Assembly (NCBI GenBank): GCA_019245755.1 | Contig: JAFARC010000064.1 | Coordinates: forward strand, 1 to 64,000 | Direction of reading: 5' to 3' | Source of the DNA: Mycobacteriaceae bacterium | Lineage (GTDB): Bacteria; Actinomycetota; Actinomycetes; Mycobacteriales; Mycobacteriaceae | DNA length: 64,000 nt | Shown: positions 27,716 to 37,323 of the stretch, piece after piece | How positions within the stretch are numbered: the first letter of the stretch is position 1 | Layout: every line of letters starts with the position of its first letter | Notes under the pieces: generated by a model | Database searches by the model: none | Told to the model about the DNA's origin: nothing | Seen by the model: only the letters and a program-made list of their open reading frames with translations | Made by a program: the position numbers and the translations under genes

Positions 27716-29386
27716 TCAGAGCGCATCGGCAACCGCCCGCCCGGCCGTGCGGCCGCTGAACAAGCAGCCACCCAGGAAGGTGCCTTCCAGGGCGTTGTAT
27801 CCGTGAACGCCGCCGCCGCCGAACCCGGCCACCTCTCCGGCGGCGTACAAACCGTCGATCACGGAGCCGTTCACGCCCAATACCCGGCAGGCAAGATCGG
27901 TTTGGATGCCGCCCAACGTCTTTCGGGTCAGAATGTGCAGCTTGACGCCGATGAGTGGTCCGGCGGAGGGGTCGAGGATGTGATGGGGGGCGGCGACACG
28001 GCCGAGGCGGTCGCCGAGGTAGCGCCGCGCGTTCCGGATCCCTTGAACCTGGGCGTCCTTGCTGAACGGGTTGGCCATCTGCAGGTCGCGGGCTTCGATC
28101 TGCGCGCGCACCATGGTTGGGTCGAGCAGCGGCTCGTCGGTGAGCGCGTTCATCCGTCTCACGAGTTCTTCCAGATCCTCGGCCACCACGAAATCGGAAC
28201 CGTGTCGCTTGAACGCTTCGACCGGCCCGGGCGCGCCCTTGCTCAGCAGCCGCTCCCGCACGAACGCGGCGCGGCTCTTGCCGGTGATGTCGGGGTTTTG
28301 CTCAGAGCCCGACAGCGCGAATTCCCGCTCGATGATCTTCTGCGTGAGGATGAACCAGGAGTGGTCATAACGGGCGATGTCGGCGGTGGTGCGCAGATAC
28401 CGCAACGTGCCAAGCGTGTCGTAGCCGGGCAGGTACGGCTCGGGCAGACGCCGTCCCAGCGCGTCGAACCACATCGATGACGGCCCGGGCAGGACGCGGA
28501 TCGCGTGGTTGGGCCAGATCGGGTTCCAGTTCACCACGCCTTCGGTGTAATGCCACATGCGGTCGCGGTTGACGAGTCGCACACCGGAATCGACGGCGAT
28601 GTCCAGCATCCGGCCATCGACATAGGCCGGTACCCCGGTGATCATCGACGCCGGGGGCGTGCCCAATCGTTGCGGCCAGTACCGTCGGACGAGCTCGTGG
28701 TTTGCCCCGATGCCTCCGGTCGTGACGATGACAGCCTGGGCGCTGAGCTCGAAGCGGCCGACCGCCTCCCGGTTGGACTGGGCGCCGCGCACGCCGTGGT
28801 CGGGCGCCAGTACGGTGCCACGCACACCGGTGGCGGCGCCGTTGCCCACCACCAGTTCGTCGACGCGGTGGCGGTGATAGAACCTGACCAGTCCGCTGGT
28901 CGCCGCGCGCACGGCCGAGTCGACGAACGGCCCCACCACACCGGTGCCGGTGCCCCACGCGACATGAAACCGGGGAACGGAATTGCCGTGCCCGGTCGCG
29001 CGCAGATCGCCGCGTTCGGCCCAGCCCACCGTGGGCAGGAACCGGATTCCGTGGCGCGCCAACCACGACCGCTTCTCGCCGGCGGCGAATTCCACGTAGG
29101 CGCGGGCCCATTTCGCCGCCCACACATCCTCGTCGTCGAGGCGGTCGAACTGGGCGCTGCCGCACCAGTCGTTCCACGCCAGCTCGAAAGAGTCTTTGAC
29201 GCCCATGCGCCGCTGCTCGGGGCTGTCGACGAGGAAGAGACCCCCGAACGACCAGAACGCCTGGCCACCGAGATTCCCGGCGTTCTCCTGGTCGATCACC
29301 GCGACCTTCTTGCCACGGCTGGTCAGCTCCTTGGTGGCCACCAAACCGGCCAGGCCCCCGCCGACCACGATGACGTCTGCGTCCAT
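27716..29386 (-). CDS. FAD-binding dehydrogenase (flavocytochrome c / KstD-like)
   Basis: This encodes 556 residues from ATG 29386 (MDADVIVVGGGLAG), with GAGGAT upstream. The N-terminal dinucleotide motif GGGLAGLVA (residues 8-16) and a second GG motif (VTTGGIGANHE, about 230) bind FAD. Near the C-terminus AAGEVAGFGGGGVHGYNALEGTFLGGC (about 520) is the conserved FAD segment of this family. It resembles Rv0785-type dehydrogenases, relatives of 3-ketosteroid-delta1-dehydrogenase and fumarate reductase. The substrate is unknown. No signal peptide. It lies between a lactate permease and an APC permease, all on one strand. Confidence 0.88.
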   Translation of the reverse strand: MDADVIVVGGGLAGLVATKELTSRGKKVAVIDQENAGNLGGQAFWSFGGLFLVDSPEQRRMGVKDSFELAWNDWCGSAQFDRLDDEDVWAAKWARAYVEFAAGEKRSWLARHGIRFLPTVGWAERGDLRATGHGNSVPRFHVAWGTGTGVVGPFVDSAVRAATSGLVRFYHRHRVDELVVGNGAATGVRGTVLAPDHGVRGAQSNREAVGRFELSAQAVIVTTGGIGANHELVRRYWPQRLGTPPASMITGVPAYVDGRMLDIAVDSGVRLVNRDRMWHYTEGVVNWNPIWPNHAIRVLPGPSSMWFDALGRRLPEPYLPGYDTLGTLRYLRTTADIARYDHSWFILTQKIIEREFALSGSEQNPDITGKSRAAFVRERLLSKGAPGPVEAFKRHGSDFVVAEDLEELVRRMNALTDEPLLDPTMVRAQIEARDLQMANPFSKDAQVQGIRNARRYLGDRLGRVAAPHHILDPSAGPLIGVKLHILTRKTLGGIQTDLACRVLGVNGSVIDGLYAAGEVAGFGGGGVHGYNALEGTFLGGCLFSGRTAGRAVADAL

Positions 29387-29448
29387 CGGTGCGATCCTCC
29401 ATCCCGTCAAGCGGTAAGAAACCTACTCGCCGAAGCCGGGTGGAGTAT

Positions 29449-31095
29449 CTAGTGTCGCGGCACCATCCACGACAGCAGATCAGAGGCTTGCAGCGCCGAA
29501 AGCACGCACAGCAAGGCGAGGAACACCACGCTCCAGACGATGACGCGCCGGAAGATGTCGCCTTCTTTCCCGTGCAGGCCGACCGCGGCCGCCGCGATGG
29601 CCAGGTTCTGCGGCGAAATCATCTTGCCGAGAACCCCACCCGAGCTGTTGCCCGCCGCGATCAATACCGGAGCCAACCCGGCCTTGTTGGCGGCGGTGAC
29701 TTGCAGCGCGCCAAACAGCGAATTCGACGACGTATCAGAGCCGGTTACCGCGACTCCGAGCCAGCCCAGGATTGGGGAGATCAACGCGAACGCGCCGCCG
29801 GCGCCGGCCATCCAGGTGCCCAGCGTAATGGTTTGTCCCGATGCGTTCATCACGAAAGCCAGTGCGAGAACTGCCGTGACGGTCACGATTGCCCAGCGCA
29901 GCCGGTGCAGCGTTAGCCGGTACGCTTTCATCGCCCGCGGCACCGAAAGGCGGAGTGCGAGCATCGTGAGGATGCCGGCCAACAGCATCTGGGTGCCCGG
30001 TGTGGTGAGCAAGTTGAGCGTGAACTCGGCGAGGTTGAGCGGTTTGCCCTTCGGGTTGAGCAGATGCAGCCCCGGCCAGTTGAACTTGTATGTCGCCTTG
30101 TCGAGCAGGTGTTTCACCGGCGTGATCTGGCAGATCACGAAGACCGCGGTGATGATGACGTAAGGCGCGTACGCCCTGATGACGTCGGCGCGGGCGTCGC
30201 GATTTTGCACGCGCCCGGCGAATTCGGGGGTCGGCTCGTCGGCCGCGCCGCCGGCCACGACAGCCGGCTCCGTGTACGGCTCCCGCGGCCGCCACACCCG
30301 CACCATCGCGACCACGGCGCCCGCGGACAACAACGACGCGACGACGTCGGCGAGCGGCACCGAAACGAAATTGGAGGTCGCGTACTGTGCGAGCCCGAAC
30401 ACGATTCCACACACCACGGCCACCGGCCAGGTCTCGCGGACACCGCGCCATCCGTCCACGATGGCCAGCAGCGCCAGCGGAACGAACGCGGCGAGGATTG
30501 GAGTCTGCCGCCCAACCATCGCCCCGAGGGTGTCGCTCGACAACCCGGTCACCTTGCCCAGCGTGAGGATGGGGGTCGCCATCGCCCCGAACGCAACCGG
30601 CGCCGTGTTGGCGGTCAGGGCCAGCACTGCGGCTTTCAGCGGGCGGAAGCCCAGCGCGGTCAACATGACTGAGGTCACCGCGACCGGAGTGCCGAAGCCG
30701 GCCAGCGCTTCCATCAGCGCGCCAAACGAGAACGCGATGATGATCGCCTGAATGCGCTGGTCGTCGCTCACCCGGGCGAACGATCGCCGCAGCACGTCGA
30801 AGTGACCGGTCTCCACGGTCATCTGGTAGACCCAGATCGCGTTGATGACGATCCACAGGATGGGGAACAGCCCGAACGCCGCGCCTTCGGTCCCTGCGAG
30901 CACCGTCTGCCCGACCGGCACGCCGTACACCGCGATCGCGATCGCGATGGCCACCGCCAGCGACACCAGCGCCGCCAGCCACGCCGTCACCCGTAGTACG
31001 CCGAGTAACACGAACAGCAGCAGCAATGGGATTGCCGCGACCAGAGAAGTCCAGGCCAGCGAGTGGGCGACGGGATCAAGAACCTGCCGGTACAC
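29449..31095 (-). CDS. lctP: L-lactate permease (LctP family)
   Basis: This encodes 548 residues, and 12-14 membrane helices are visible throughout. Family marks are the FGALMEALAGFGTPVAVTSVML segment (about residues 125-146) and AVTGSDTSSNSLFGALQ (about 448-464), both strongly conserved in lactate/glycolate permeases. It brings in lactate or related 2-hydroxy acids with protons. No lactate dehydrogenase lies next to it, but an FAD dehydrogenase follows 62 bases downstream. Start MYRQVLDPVAHS is supported by family length. Confidence 0.93.
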   Translation of the reverse strand: MYRQVLDPVAHSLAWTSLVAAIPLLLLFVLLGVLRVTAWLAALVSLAVAIAIAIAVYGVPVGQTVLAGTEGAAFGLFPILWIVINAIWVYQMTVETGHFDVLRRSFARVSDDQRIQAIIIAFSFGALMEALAGFGTPVAVTSVMLTALGFRPLKAAVLALTANTAPVAFGAMATPILTLGKVTGLSSDTLGAMVGRQTPILAAFVPLALLAIVDGWRGVRETWPVAVVCGIVFGLAQYATSNFVSVPLADVVASLLSAGAVVAMVRVWRPREPYTEPAVVAGGAADEPTPEFAGRVQNRDARADVIRAYAPYVIITAVFVICQITPVKHLLDKATYKFNWPGLHLLNPKGKPLNLAEFTLNLLTTPGTQMLLAGILTMLALRLSVPRAMKAYRLTLHRLRWAIVTVTAVLALAFVMNASGQTITLGTWMAGAGGAFALISPILGWLGVAVTGSDTSSNSLFGALQVTAANKAGLAPVLIAAGNSSGGVLGKMISPQNLAIAAAAVGLHGKEGDIFRRVIVWSVVFLALLCVLSALQASDLLSWMVPRH

Positions 31096-31138
31096 GGAGC
31101 CCCCTCACGACGGCGTGGCGTGCTGTGACCCCTCAGGA

Positions 31139-32749
31139 TTAACAGTTCCGTGCGCCAACAGAGATGGAATCGCCGGAATTCTCATCCCGCCCGACGAGCA
31201 GCGCCAGCAGGGCTCCCACCGCCGCGGCCGCCGCGGCGACGACCATCGATGTGTGCAGCCCGAACATGAACGCGGTGTGGCTGCCATCGGCGACCGCCAC
31301 CGATAGTGGAGCCGGCATACCGGGGATCGTCGGCGCCACGCCCTGTGCCACAAGCTCTTTGGCGGCGGACAACCTGGCGGCGACCGGCGCTGGGGTACCC
31401 GCGCTGGTGAGTTGCCCGATCAGCACCGACCCGACGCGGCTGCTGAGCACCGAGCCGAGGATCGTGGTGCCCAGCACTCCACCCAGTTGCACGGCGGTGC
31501 TTTGCAGGCCACCGGCCACCCCGGCGTCGTCGACGCCGGCGTTGCCGACTATCGCGTCCGAGCTCGCCGTCAGCACCAGGCCGATGCCCGCGCCCAGCAG
31601 CACGAATGCCGGCCACAACGCGTGATAACCGGAGTCCACCTGCAGGGTGGTCATCGAGAACAACCCGGCGGCGACCGCAGCCAGCCCGGTGAGCATCGAC
31701 GGACGCGGGCCGAACTTCTCGGTCAGAAGCCCGCTGAGCGGCGCGGTGACCATCAGCGTCAAGCTGAGTGGCAGCGTGCGCACACCGGCCTCGATGGGAC
31801 TGAAGCCCTGAACGTTCTGCAGGTACAGCGTCATGAAGAATAACGCGCCGAACAACGCGAAGAAGTTGATGACCACGACCGCGGTGCCGATCGATAGCGA
31901 TCTGTTGGCGAATAGGCGCATCGGCAGCAGCGGTTCGGTTGTCCGCACCTCGATCAGCGCGAACAGCGCGAGCGCGACGAGGCCCACCAGGATGAACCCG
32001 ATTGTCCGGGGCGCCAGCCACCCCCAATTCTGGGCCTTGATCAAGCCGAAAACGATCGAGAACAGGCCACCGCTGAGCGTGGCGATGCCCGGTATGTCCA
32101 GTCGCTGCTCGTTGCCGTTGCGACTTTCGGCGATGGCGAGCCCGCCGATCAGCAACGCGGCAGCCGCTATCGGAGCGTTGATGTAGAACACCGATTGCCA
32201 GCTGACGTGCTCGACCAGCATGCCGCCCACGATCGGGCCGGCCGCGATCGACACACCGGACGCCGCACCCCAGATGCCCACCGCGGCGTTGAGCTTCTCC
32301 GCCGGGAACGTGTTGCGCACGATCGCCAGCGTGCTCGGCATCAGCAACGCCCCGAACACGCCCTGCAGTGTCCGCAACGCGATGACACCGGCTACCGTGC
32401 CGATCAGCCCGATACCGACCGAGGTGGCGGCGAACCCTGCAACGCCGAGAAAGAACATCTGGCGACGGCCGAACCGGTCGCCCAGCTTTCCGCCGAAGAT
32501 CAACAGCGAAGCGAGCGCCAGCAGGTAGGCATCGGTGATCCACTGCAGATCCGCCAGCGATGCGTGCAGATCCGCCGCTATGCGCGGATTGGCGATGGCG
32601 ACGACCGAGGCGTCGAGCCCGACCATGATCACGCCGATCGACACGGCCGTCAGGGTCCACCACGGGTTGCCCCGCACCGCGCTCGGCTCGGCTGTCCTCC
32701 CCCGACCGGCTGTCGGGAGCGCTCCGGGAGTGGTCGCGATCAGCGACAT
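31139..32749 (-). CDS. MFS drug efflux transporter, DHA2/EmrB type (14 helices)
   Basis: This encodes 536 residues from ATG 32749 (MSLIATTPGALP), with GGAGC upstream; an ATG at 32785 lacks support. Motif A is GGKLGDRFGRRQ (about residue 95) and the antiporter motif C region is GAASGVSIAAGPIVGG (about 165). The DAYLLALASLL segment after IAADLHASLADLQWI is typical of QacA/EmrB proton antiporters. It is divergent from a TetR gene 96 bases away that probably represses it through the inverted repeat at 32808-32833. Its substrate is unknown. Confidence 0.93.
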   Translation of the reverse strand: MSLIATTPGALPTAGRGRTAEPSAVRGNPWWTLTAVSIGVIMVGLDASVVAIANPRIAADLHASLADLQWITDAYLLALASLLIFGGKLGDRFGRRQMFFLGVAGFAATSVGIGLIGTVAGVIALRTLQGVFGALLMPSTLAIVRNTFPAEKLNAAVGIWGAASGVSIAAGPIVGGMLVEHVSWQSVFYINAPIAAAALLIGGLAIAESRNGNEQRLDIPGIATLSGGLFSIVFGLIKAQNWGWLAPRTIGFILVGLVALALFALIEVRTTEPLLPMRLFANRSLSIGTAVVVINFFALFGALFFMTLYLQNVQGFSPIEAGVRTLPLSLTLMVTAPLSGLLTEKFGPRPSMLTGLAAVAAGLFSMTTLQVDSGYHALWPAFVLLGAGIGLVLTASSDAIVGNAGVDDAGVAGGLQSTAVQLGGVLGTTILGSVLSSRVGSVLIGQLTSAGTPAPVAARLSAAKELVAQGVAPTIPGMPAPLSVAVADGSHTAFMFGLHTSMVVAAAAAAVGALLALLVGRDENSGDSISVGARNC

Positions 32750-32807
32750 GTTTGCTCCGTTCTCTATGTGGAGGTTGACTACCACTTACTTGCCTCCGAC
32801 GATACGC

Positions 32808-32833
32808 AGAAGTGGACCCAGTCCTCCACTTCT
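32808..32833. promoter_or_regulatory. TetR operator between the MFS pump and its regulator
   Basis: AGAAGTGGA, eight bases and TCCACTTCT form a perfect 9-bp inverted repeat, starting 12 bases before the TetR start. A second, looser pair (GACTACCACTT at about 32777 and ACTGGTAGTC at about 32834) flanks it, so the full site may be larger. Confidence 0.65.
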
Positions 32834-32844
32834 ACTGGTAGTCT

Positions 32845-33534
32845 GTGCCTGTGATTTCAAGCGCAGCGCGGCGCGTAAAGGGAGCCAGGCCACTTCGCGC
32901 CGACGCCCAACTCAACCGGGACCGGATCCTGGCGGCCGCCGCCGAACTGTTCGCCGAGCGGGGTCTTTCCGTGCCGCTGGAGGAAATCGCGGACCGGGCC
33001 GGCGTGGGCGTGGCGACGTTGTACCGACGCTTCCCGACCCGAGCCGACCTGGCGGCGGCGGCCTTCGAGCGCAGCATCACCCGCTACACCGAGGCCGTCG
33101 ATCGCGCACTGGCGAACCCACGACCGTGGGAGGGGTTCCGGGCGTTGGTCTTCGACTTGTGTGAGCTACAGGCCAACGACGCCGGCATGCGCGACCTGCT
33201 GACCACCGCTTTCCCGACCAGCTCCGCCATCGAGGACCGCACCGATGAGGCCGTTGAGAAGGTCAAGGTCCTGATCACCCTGGCGCAAGCCCAAGGCAGC
33301 CTGCGACCCGACGTGGTGGTGGCCGATCTCGTCGTGCTGTTGCTCGCCAACGCGGGCGTGTTGAAGGCCACCGGCAACGCGGCTCCCGATGCGTGGCGCC
33401 GGTTCGCCGCGTTGATGGTCGACGGTTTCCGGGCACAGCCGGATGCACAGCCGGACGCACCGTTGCCGCCGGCACCGCACGAGCAGCAGCTGCGCCGCTC
33501 CATCGCCTTGCTGACCGGCGAACGCTACCCGTAG
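32845..33534 (+). CDS. TetR family transcriptional regulator
   Basis: This encodes 229 residues from GTG 32845 or GTG 32851. The DNA-binding domain occupies residues about 20-75 (NRDRILAAAAELFAERG, EEIADRAGVGVATLYRRFPTRADL), with the classical recognition helix GVATLYRRFP. The C-terminal domain is helical and ligand-binding. The divergent MFS pump and the palindrome between them make it the likely repressor of that pump. It is followed 75 bases later by the CehA-like hydrolase, with no evidence of a link. Confidence 0.93.
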   Translation: MPVISSAARRVKGARPLRADAQLNRDRILAAAAELFAERGLSVPLEEIADRAGVGVATLYRRFPTRADLAAAAFERSITRYTEAVDRALANPRPWEGFRALVFDLCELQANDAGMRDLLTTAFPTSSAIEDRTDEAVEKVKVLITLAQAQGSLRPDVVVADLVVLLLANAGVLKATGNAAPDAWRRFAALMVDGFRAQPDAQPDAPLPPAPHEQQLRRSIALLTGERYP

Positions 33535-33609
33535 CAAAGCCGATGTCAACTCCTCGGCGCCCGTTCGTGTCGACGTAACCGTCGGCTACCCCGGCGTCGG
33601 GCACCCTGG

Positions 33610-35067
33610 ATGCAGGCCGATGAGGGGACCACCGTCATGACCGTCGCGGAACTGGCTGCGGCACCATGCATCACGGGCGACACAACCGCCACCTTCGAAT
33701 TCCGCGGACGCTTTCGGATGGGTTTCGACCGGTGGGTGTACGTTCCGTTCGACGTGCCGCCAGGCGTGCGCCGTATCCGCGTAACCACCGCTCATGATCG
33801 GTTCTCGCTTTTCGGTGTCGCTCGAAACGTATTGGATATGGGCGTTTTCGGGCCCGCCGGCTTCCAGCTGGGAAACAGCGACGGCTTCCGCGGGTGGTCG
33901 GGTGGTGCGCGGTCGGGCTTCGCGCTGTCGGCCGGTGACGCGACGCCGGGATACCTCGCCGGGCCCATCGATCCCGGCCGGTGGGCCCTGGCCCTCGGCC
34001 CGGTGGTGCTCAATCCGCTCGGCATGCGGTGGCGGGCGGGAATCACGCTGGAATACGGTGCGTCGGGTCCCGATTTTGTGCGTATCGCACCCGTTTCGCA
34101 GAATTATTCTCAACGGGGCCGGGGCTGGTACCGCGGGGACTTGCACCTGCACACCGTCCACTCCGACGGTCGGCATCAGCCGGGCGGTCTGCTCGACGCG
34201 GCACACGCCGCCGGGCTCGACTTCATCGTGTCCACCGAACACAACACCAGCGCCGCCAACCGGGAATGGCTCACTCGGGGCACCGACGGCCTCCTCGTCG
34301 TCTCCGGAGAGGAGGTCACCACCCGGCATGGGCACTGGCTGGCCATCGGCCTGCCGCCCGGAGGGTGGGTCGACTGGCGCTATGCGCCCGGTGACAATGT
34401 GTTCCCCGGCTACGCGGCGCAGGTCCGCGCCGAGGGCGGCATGGTGGTCGCGGCGCATCCCGCGGTGCCGATGCCGGGCTCGGCGTGGGAGTTCGGCTAC
34501 CGCGACGTCGACGCGATCGAAGTCTGGAACGGCAGGTGGAATGTCGACGACGAAATTTCGCTGCGAATCTGGCATCGCCTCCTTCGGCGGGGTAGTCCCG
34601 TGGTCGCGGTGGGAGGCAGTGACTCCCACGGTGCGCATCAACGGGTCGGGCTGCCCCAGATGGTCGTGCACGCCACCGAGCTGTCGGCGTCCGCGCTCGT
34701 CGAAGCGCTGCGCTGCGGCCGCTCCTACATCGCCGAGTCCGACGATGTGACGGTGGATCTGACTGCGTCGGGCCCTGACGGCGACGAGGCGTCCACCGCC
34801 GGCCCGGGGGAGAGCGTGTTGATACCGCACGACGCGCCGGTAACCGTCAGGGCCGCCGTGTGTGGCGCGCCCGGCGGCCGCCTCGCGCTCATGACCGCCG
34901 GCGGCTGCGTTACCACGGCCGATGTCGACCGGTCGGGCGCAGGCCGGCTCGCATGGACGGTGATCGGGGCCGACGCCCGATTCGTCCGTCTGGAGGTTCG
35001 GCGACCAGCCCGCGGCCGCATCAGCCCGATGGTTGCCCTGACCAATCCGGTATGGCTCCGGACCTAG
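33610..35067 (+). CDS. CehA/McbA-like PHP-domain metallohydrolase
   Basis: This encodes 485 residues (ATG 33637 is an alternative start). The N-terminal 160 residues are beta-rich with no clear domain (FEFRGRFRMGFDRWVYVPFDVP). The PHP metal motifs then follow in order: DLHLHTVHSDG (about residues 177-187), STEHN (about 211), GEEVTT (about 236), AHPA (about 281) and GSDSHG (about 336). These coordinate two or three metal ions in phosphoesterases such as CehA. A C-terminal beta domain follows. The gene precedes the sugar ABC importer by 52 bases on the same strand, so its product may process the imported compound or a phosphodiester precursor. It has no signal peptide. Confidence 0.85.
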   Translation: MQADEGTTVMTVAELAAAPCITGDTTATFEFRGRFRMGFDRWVYVPFDVPPGVRRIRVTTAHDRFSLFGVARNVLDMGVFGPAGFQLGNSDGFRGWSGGARSGFALSAGDATPGYLAGPIDPGRWALALGPVVLNPLGMRWRAGITLEYGASGPDFVRIAPVSQNYSQRGRGWYRGDLHLHTVHSDGRHQPGGLLDAAHAAGLDFIVSTEHNTSAANREWLTRGTDGLLVVSGEEVTTRHGHWLAIGLPPGGWVDWRYAPGDNVFPGYAAQVRAEGGMVVAAHPAVPMPGSAWEFGYRDVDAIEVWNGRWNVDDEISLRIWHRLLRRGSPVVAVGGSDSHGAHQRVGLPQMVVHATELSASALVEALRCGRSYIAESDDVTVDLTASGPDGDEASTAGPGESVLIPHDAPVTVRAAVCGAPGGRLALMTAGGCVTTADVDRSGAGRLAWTVIGADARFVRLEVRRPARGRISPMVALTNPVWLRT

Positions 35068-35119
35068 CGCGCGGAGCGCTCGCCGGGAATCCTGTGACCA
35101 GGGCCGGATCAGGAGCGCG

Positions 35120-36442
35120 ATGTTCGAGAAGCGGTTCGGGCGCCGCACGCTGTTGCGTGGTGCCGGTGTGTTGGGCGCCGCGTCGATGCTGCCGTGGCCG
35201 TCGGCATGTGGTGATTCCGACAAGGACGCGCTGACGTTCTTCTTTCAGGCCAACCCCGACGAAGCAGACGCCCGCATGCGGATCATCGACGAGTTCGTCC
35301 GCCGGCATCCCGACATCCGGGTGCGCACGGTGTTGTCCGGCCCCGACCCGATGCAGCAGATGTCGACGTTCTGCGCCGGCGGCAGATGCCCCGATGTGCT
35401 GATGGCATGGGAGTTGACGTATGCCGGATTAGCCGACCGGGGCGTGCTGCAGGACCTGAACACCCTGCTGGCGCGGGATGGGAGCTTCGCGGCGGCACTG
35501 CACGCCGACAGCATCGCGTCGCTGTACGAGACGTTCACTTTCGACGGCGGCCAGTATGCGTTCCCGGAGCAGTGGTCCGGGAACTTCCTGTTCTACAACA
35601 AGCGACTGTTCACCGACGCCGGCGTGGCGCCGCCACCGGCCCGCTGGGAACAGCCGTGGAGTTTCACCGAGTTCCTCGACACCGCGCGCGCGCTGACCAA
35701 ACGCGACCGGTCGGGCAAGGTGACCCAGTGGGGCTTCGTCGACACCTGGGTGCCGCCCTACTCCGCCGGGTTGTTCGGGATGAACAACGGGGTGCCGTGG
35801 TGCACACCCCGGACCAACCCCACCCACTTCAACATTGATGACGAGGCGTTCATCGAAGGCGTCCAGTTCTATGCGGACCTGGCCGCCGAGCACCACGTGG
35901 CGCCTACCGCGACCGACGCGCAGTCGGTGTCGACCATGGACCTGTTCGCCGCCGGGAAGGCCGGTATGGCGATGGGCGGCCATTGGCGATACCAAACGTT
36001 CCTGCGCGCCCAGGGCCTGGAATTCGACATCACCGTCCTGCCGGCCGGTTCCCACCGCCAGGGCGCGCAGTCAGACATCGGCACCACCGGCCTCGCCATC
36101 GCCGCAAGCAGTCCGCGCAAGGAGCAGGCCTGGGAATTCGTGAAGTTCGCGACGGGCCCGGTCGGACAATCCATGATCGGTCAAACGGGGCTGTTCGTGC
36201 CGGCGCTGACCTCGGCGATCCACTCCGCCGGTTTTGCCGGCGCGCACGGCGAGATTGGCAATCTCGGCGTGCTCACCGAGGGACCGGCGCACTCCGGGTA
36301 CCTGCCGGTCAGCCCGGCCTGGGAGAAAATCAACTCGCTGATCGACCGCAGCTTCGGACCGGTGCTGCGGGGTACCCGCCCGGCCACGTCGTTGCGGACC
36401 GGACTGGCCCGCGGCATCGACCAGGTGCTTCACCACCCATGA
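35120..36442 (+). CDS. Sugar-binding lipoprotein of an ABC importer (Rv2041c-like)
   Basis: This encodes 440 residues. The N-terminus has RRTLLRGAG (twin-Arg-like) and the lipobox WPSAC (Cys about residue 34), so it is probably exported and lipid-anchored. The fold is the family 1 extracellular solute-binding type (FFFQANPDEADARMRIIDEFVRRHPDI, WSGNFLFYNKRLFTDAGV, TGLAIAASSPRKEQAWEFVKF). The closest known relative by pattern is the Rv2041c lipoprotein. It overlaps the next gene by 4 bases (ATGA). It delivers a sugar or sugar-polyol to the permeases that follow. The ligand is not known from sequence. Confidence 0.92.
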   Translation: MFEKRFGRRTLLRGAGVLGAASMLPWPSACGDSDKDALTFFFQANPDEADARMRIIDEFVRRHPDIRVRTVLSGPDPMQQMSTFCAGGRCPDVLMAWELTYAGLADRGVLQDLNTLLARDGSFAAALHADSIASLYETFTFDGGQYAFPEQWSGNFLFYNKRLFTDAGVAPPPARWEQPWSFTEFLDTARALTKRDRSGKVTQWGFVDTWVPPYSAGLFGMNNGVPWCTPRTNPTHFNIDDEAFIEGVQFYADLAAEHHVAPTATDAQSVSTMDLFAAGKAGMAMGGHWRYQTFLRAQGLEFDITVLPAGSHRQGAQSDIGTTGLAIAASSPRKEQAWEFVKFATGPVGQSMIGQTGLFVPALTSAIHSAGFAGAHGEIGNLGVLTEGPAHSGYLPVSPAWEKINSLIDRSFGPVLRGTRPATSLRTGLARGIDQVLHHP

Positions 36443-37323
36443 CTCCCGACAGGCGGCGCGCACGGGCCGGACGCATGTTCGTCGCCCCGAATCTCGGCGC
36501 GCTCGCGGTGTTCATGCTCTTTCCGCTCGGCTTCTCGCTGTACATGAGTTTCCAGAAGTGGGACCTGTTCACGCCCCCGAAATTCGTTGGCGTTGCGAAT
36601 TTTCGGACCCTGTTCACCGCCGATCCGCTGTTTCTCATCGCGCTGCGCAACACGGCGGTCTTCACCGTCGGCACGATCGTGCCGACGCTGCTGGTCAGTC
36701 TCGCCGCGGCAGCCATCCTCAACCGCAAAGCCAAGGCTATTGGTATTTTCCGTGCCATCATCTTCGTTCCACTGGCGGTTTCCTCGGTGGTGATGGCCGT
36801 CGTCTGGCAGTTCGTGTTCAACGTCGACGACGGCCTGCTCAACACCATGCTGGGCTGGCTCGGGCTGGGGCCGGTCCCGTGGCTGATCGATCCTGGGTGG
36901 GCGATGGTCTCGCTCTGCGTGGTCAGCGTGTGGAAAAGCGTGCCGTTCGCCACCGTCGTGTTGCTGGCCGCGATGCAGGGTGTGCCGGAGACCCTTCACG
37001 AGGCCGCCACGATCGATGGGGCTTCAGAATTACGGCGATTCGTCTCCATCACGGTGCCGTTGATCCGCGGGGCGCTGTCGTTTGTGGTGATCATCTCGGT
37101 CATCAACGCGTTCCAGGCCTTTGATCTGGTGTACGTCCTCACCGGCGGCAACGGCGGCCCCGAAACCGGGACCTATGTTCTGGGCATCATGCTCTTCCAG
37201 CACGCGTTCGCGTTCCTGGACTTCGGCTACGCGTCCGCGCTGGCGTGGGTCATGTTCGCGATCTTGCTGGCATTGACCGTGCTGCAGCTGCGATTCGCAC
37301 GTCGGATGTCTCTGGAGATTTGA
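36439..37323 (+). CDS. ABC sugar transporter permease, MalF/UgpA type
   Basis: This encodes 294 residues from ATG 36439, overlapping the preceding stop. Six membrane helices are visible, starting with FVAPNLGALAVFMLFPLGFSLYMSF. The coupling EAA loop is EAATIDGASELRRFVSITVPL (about residues 189-209). It is equivalent to Rv2040c. It forms the membrane channel with the next gene's product and overlaps it (ATGA at 37320-37325). Confidence 0.93.
   Translation: MTPDRRRARAGRMFVAPNLGALAVFMLFPLGFSLYMSFQKWDLFTPPKFVGVANFRTLFTADPLFLIALRNTAVFTVGTIVPTLLVSLAAAAILNRKAKAIGIFRAIIFVPLAVSSVVMAVVWQFVFNVDDGLLNTMLGWLGLGPVPWLIDPGWAMVSLCVVSVWKSVPFATVVLLAAMQGVPETLHEAATIDGASELRRFVSITVPLIRGALSFVVIISVINAFQAFDLVYVLTGGNGGPETGTYVLGIMLFQHAFAFLDFGYASALAWVMFAILLALTVLQLRFARRMSLEI

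Noticed and set aside
35983..36438. Upstream extension of the first permease frame
   Set aside because: It lies inside the binding-protein gene. The ATGA overlap at 36439 is the standard coupling for this operon type.
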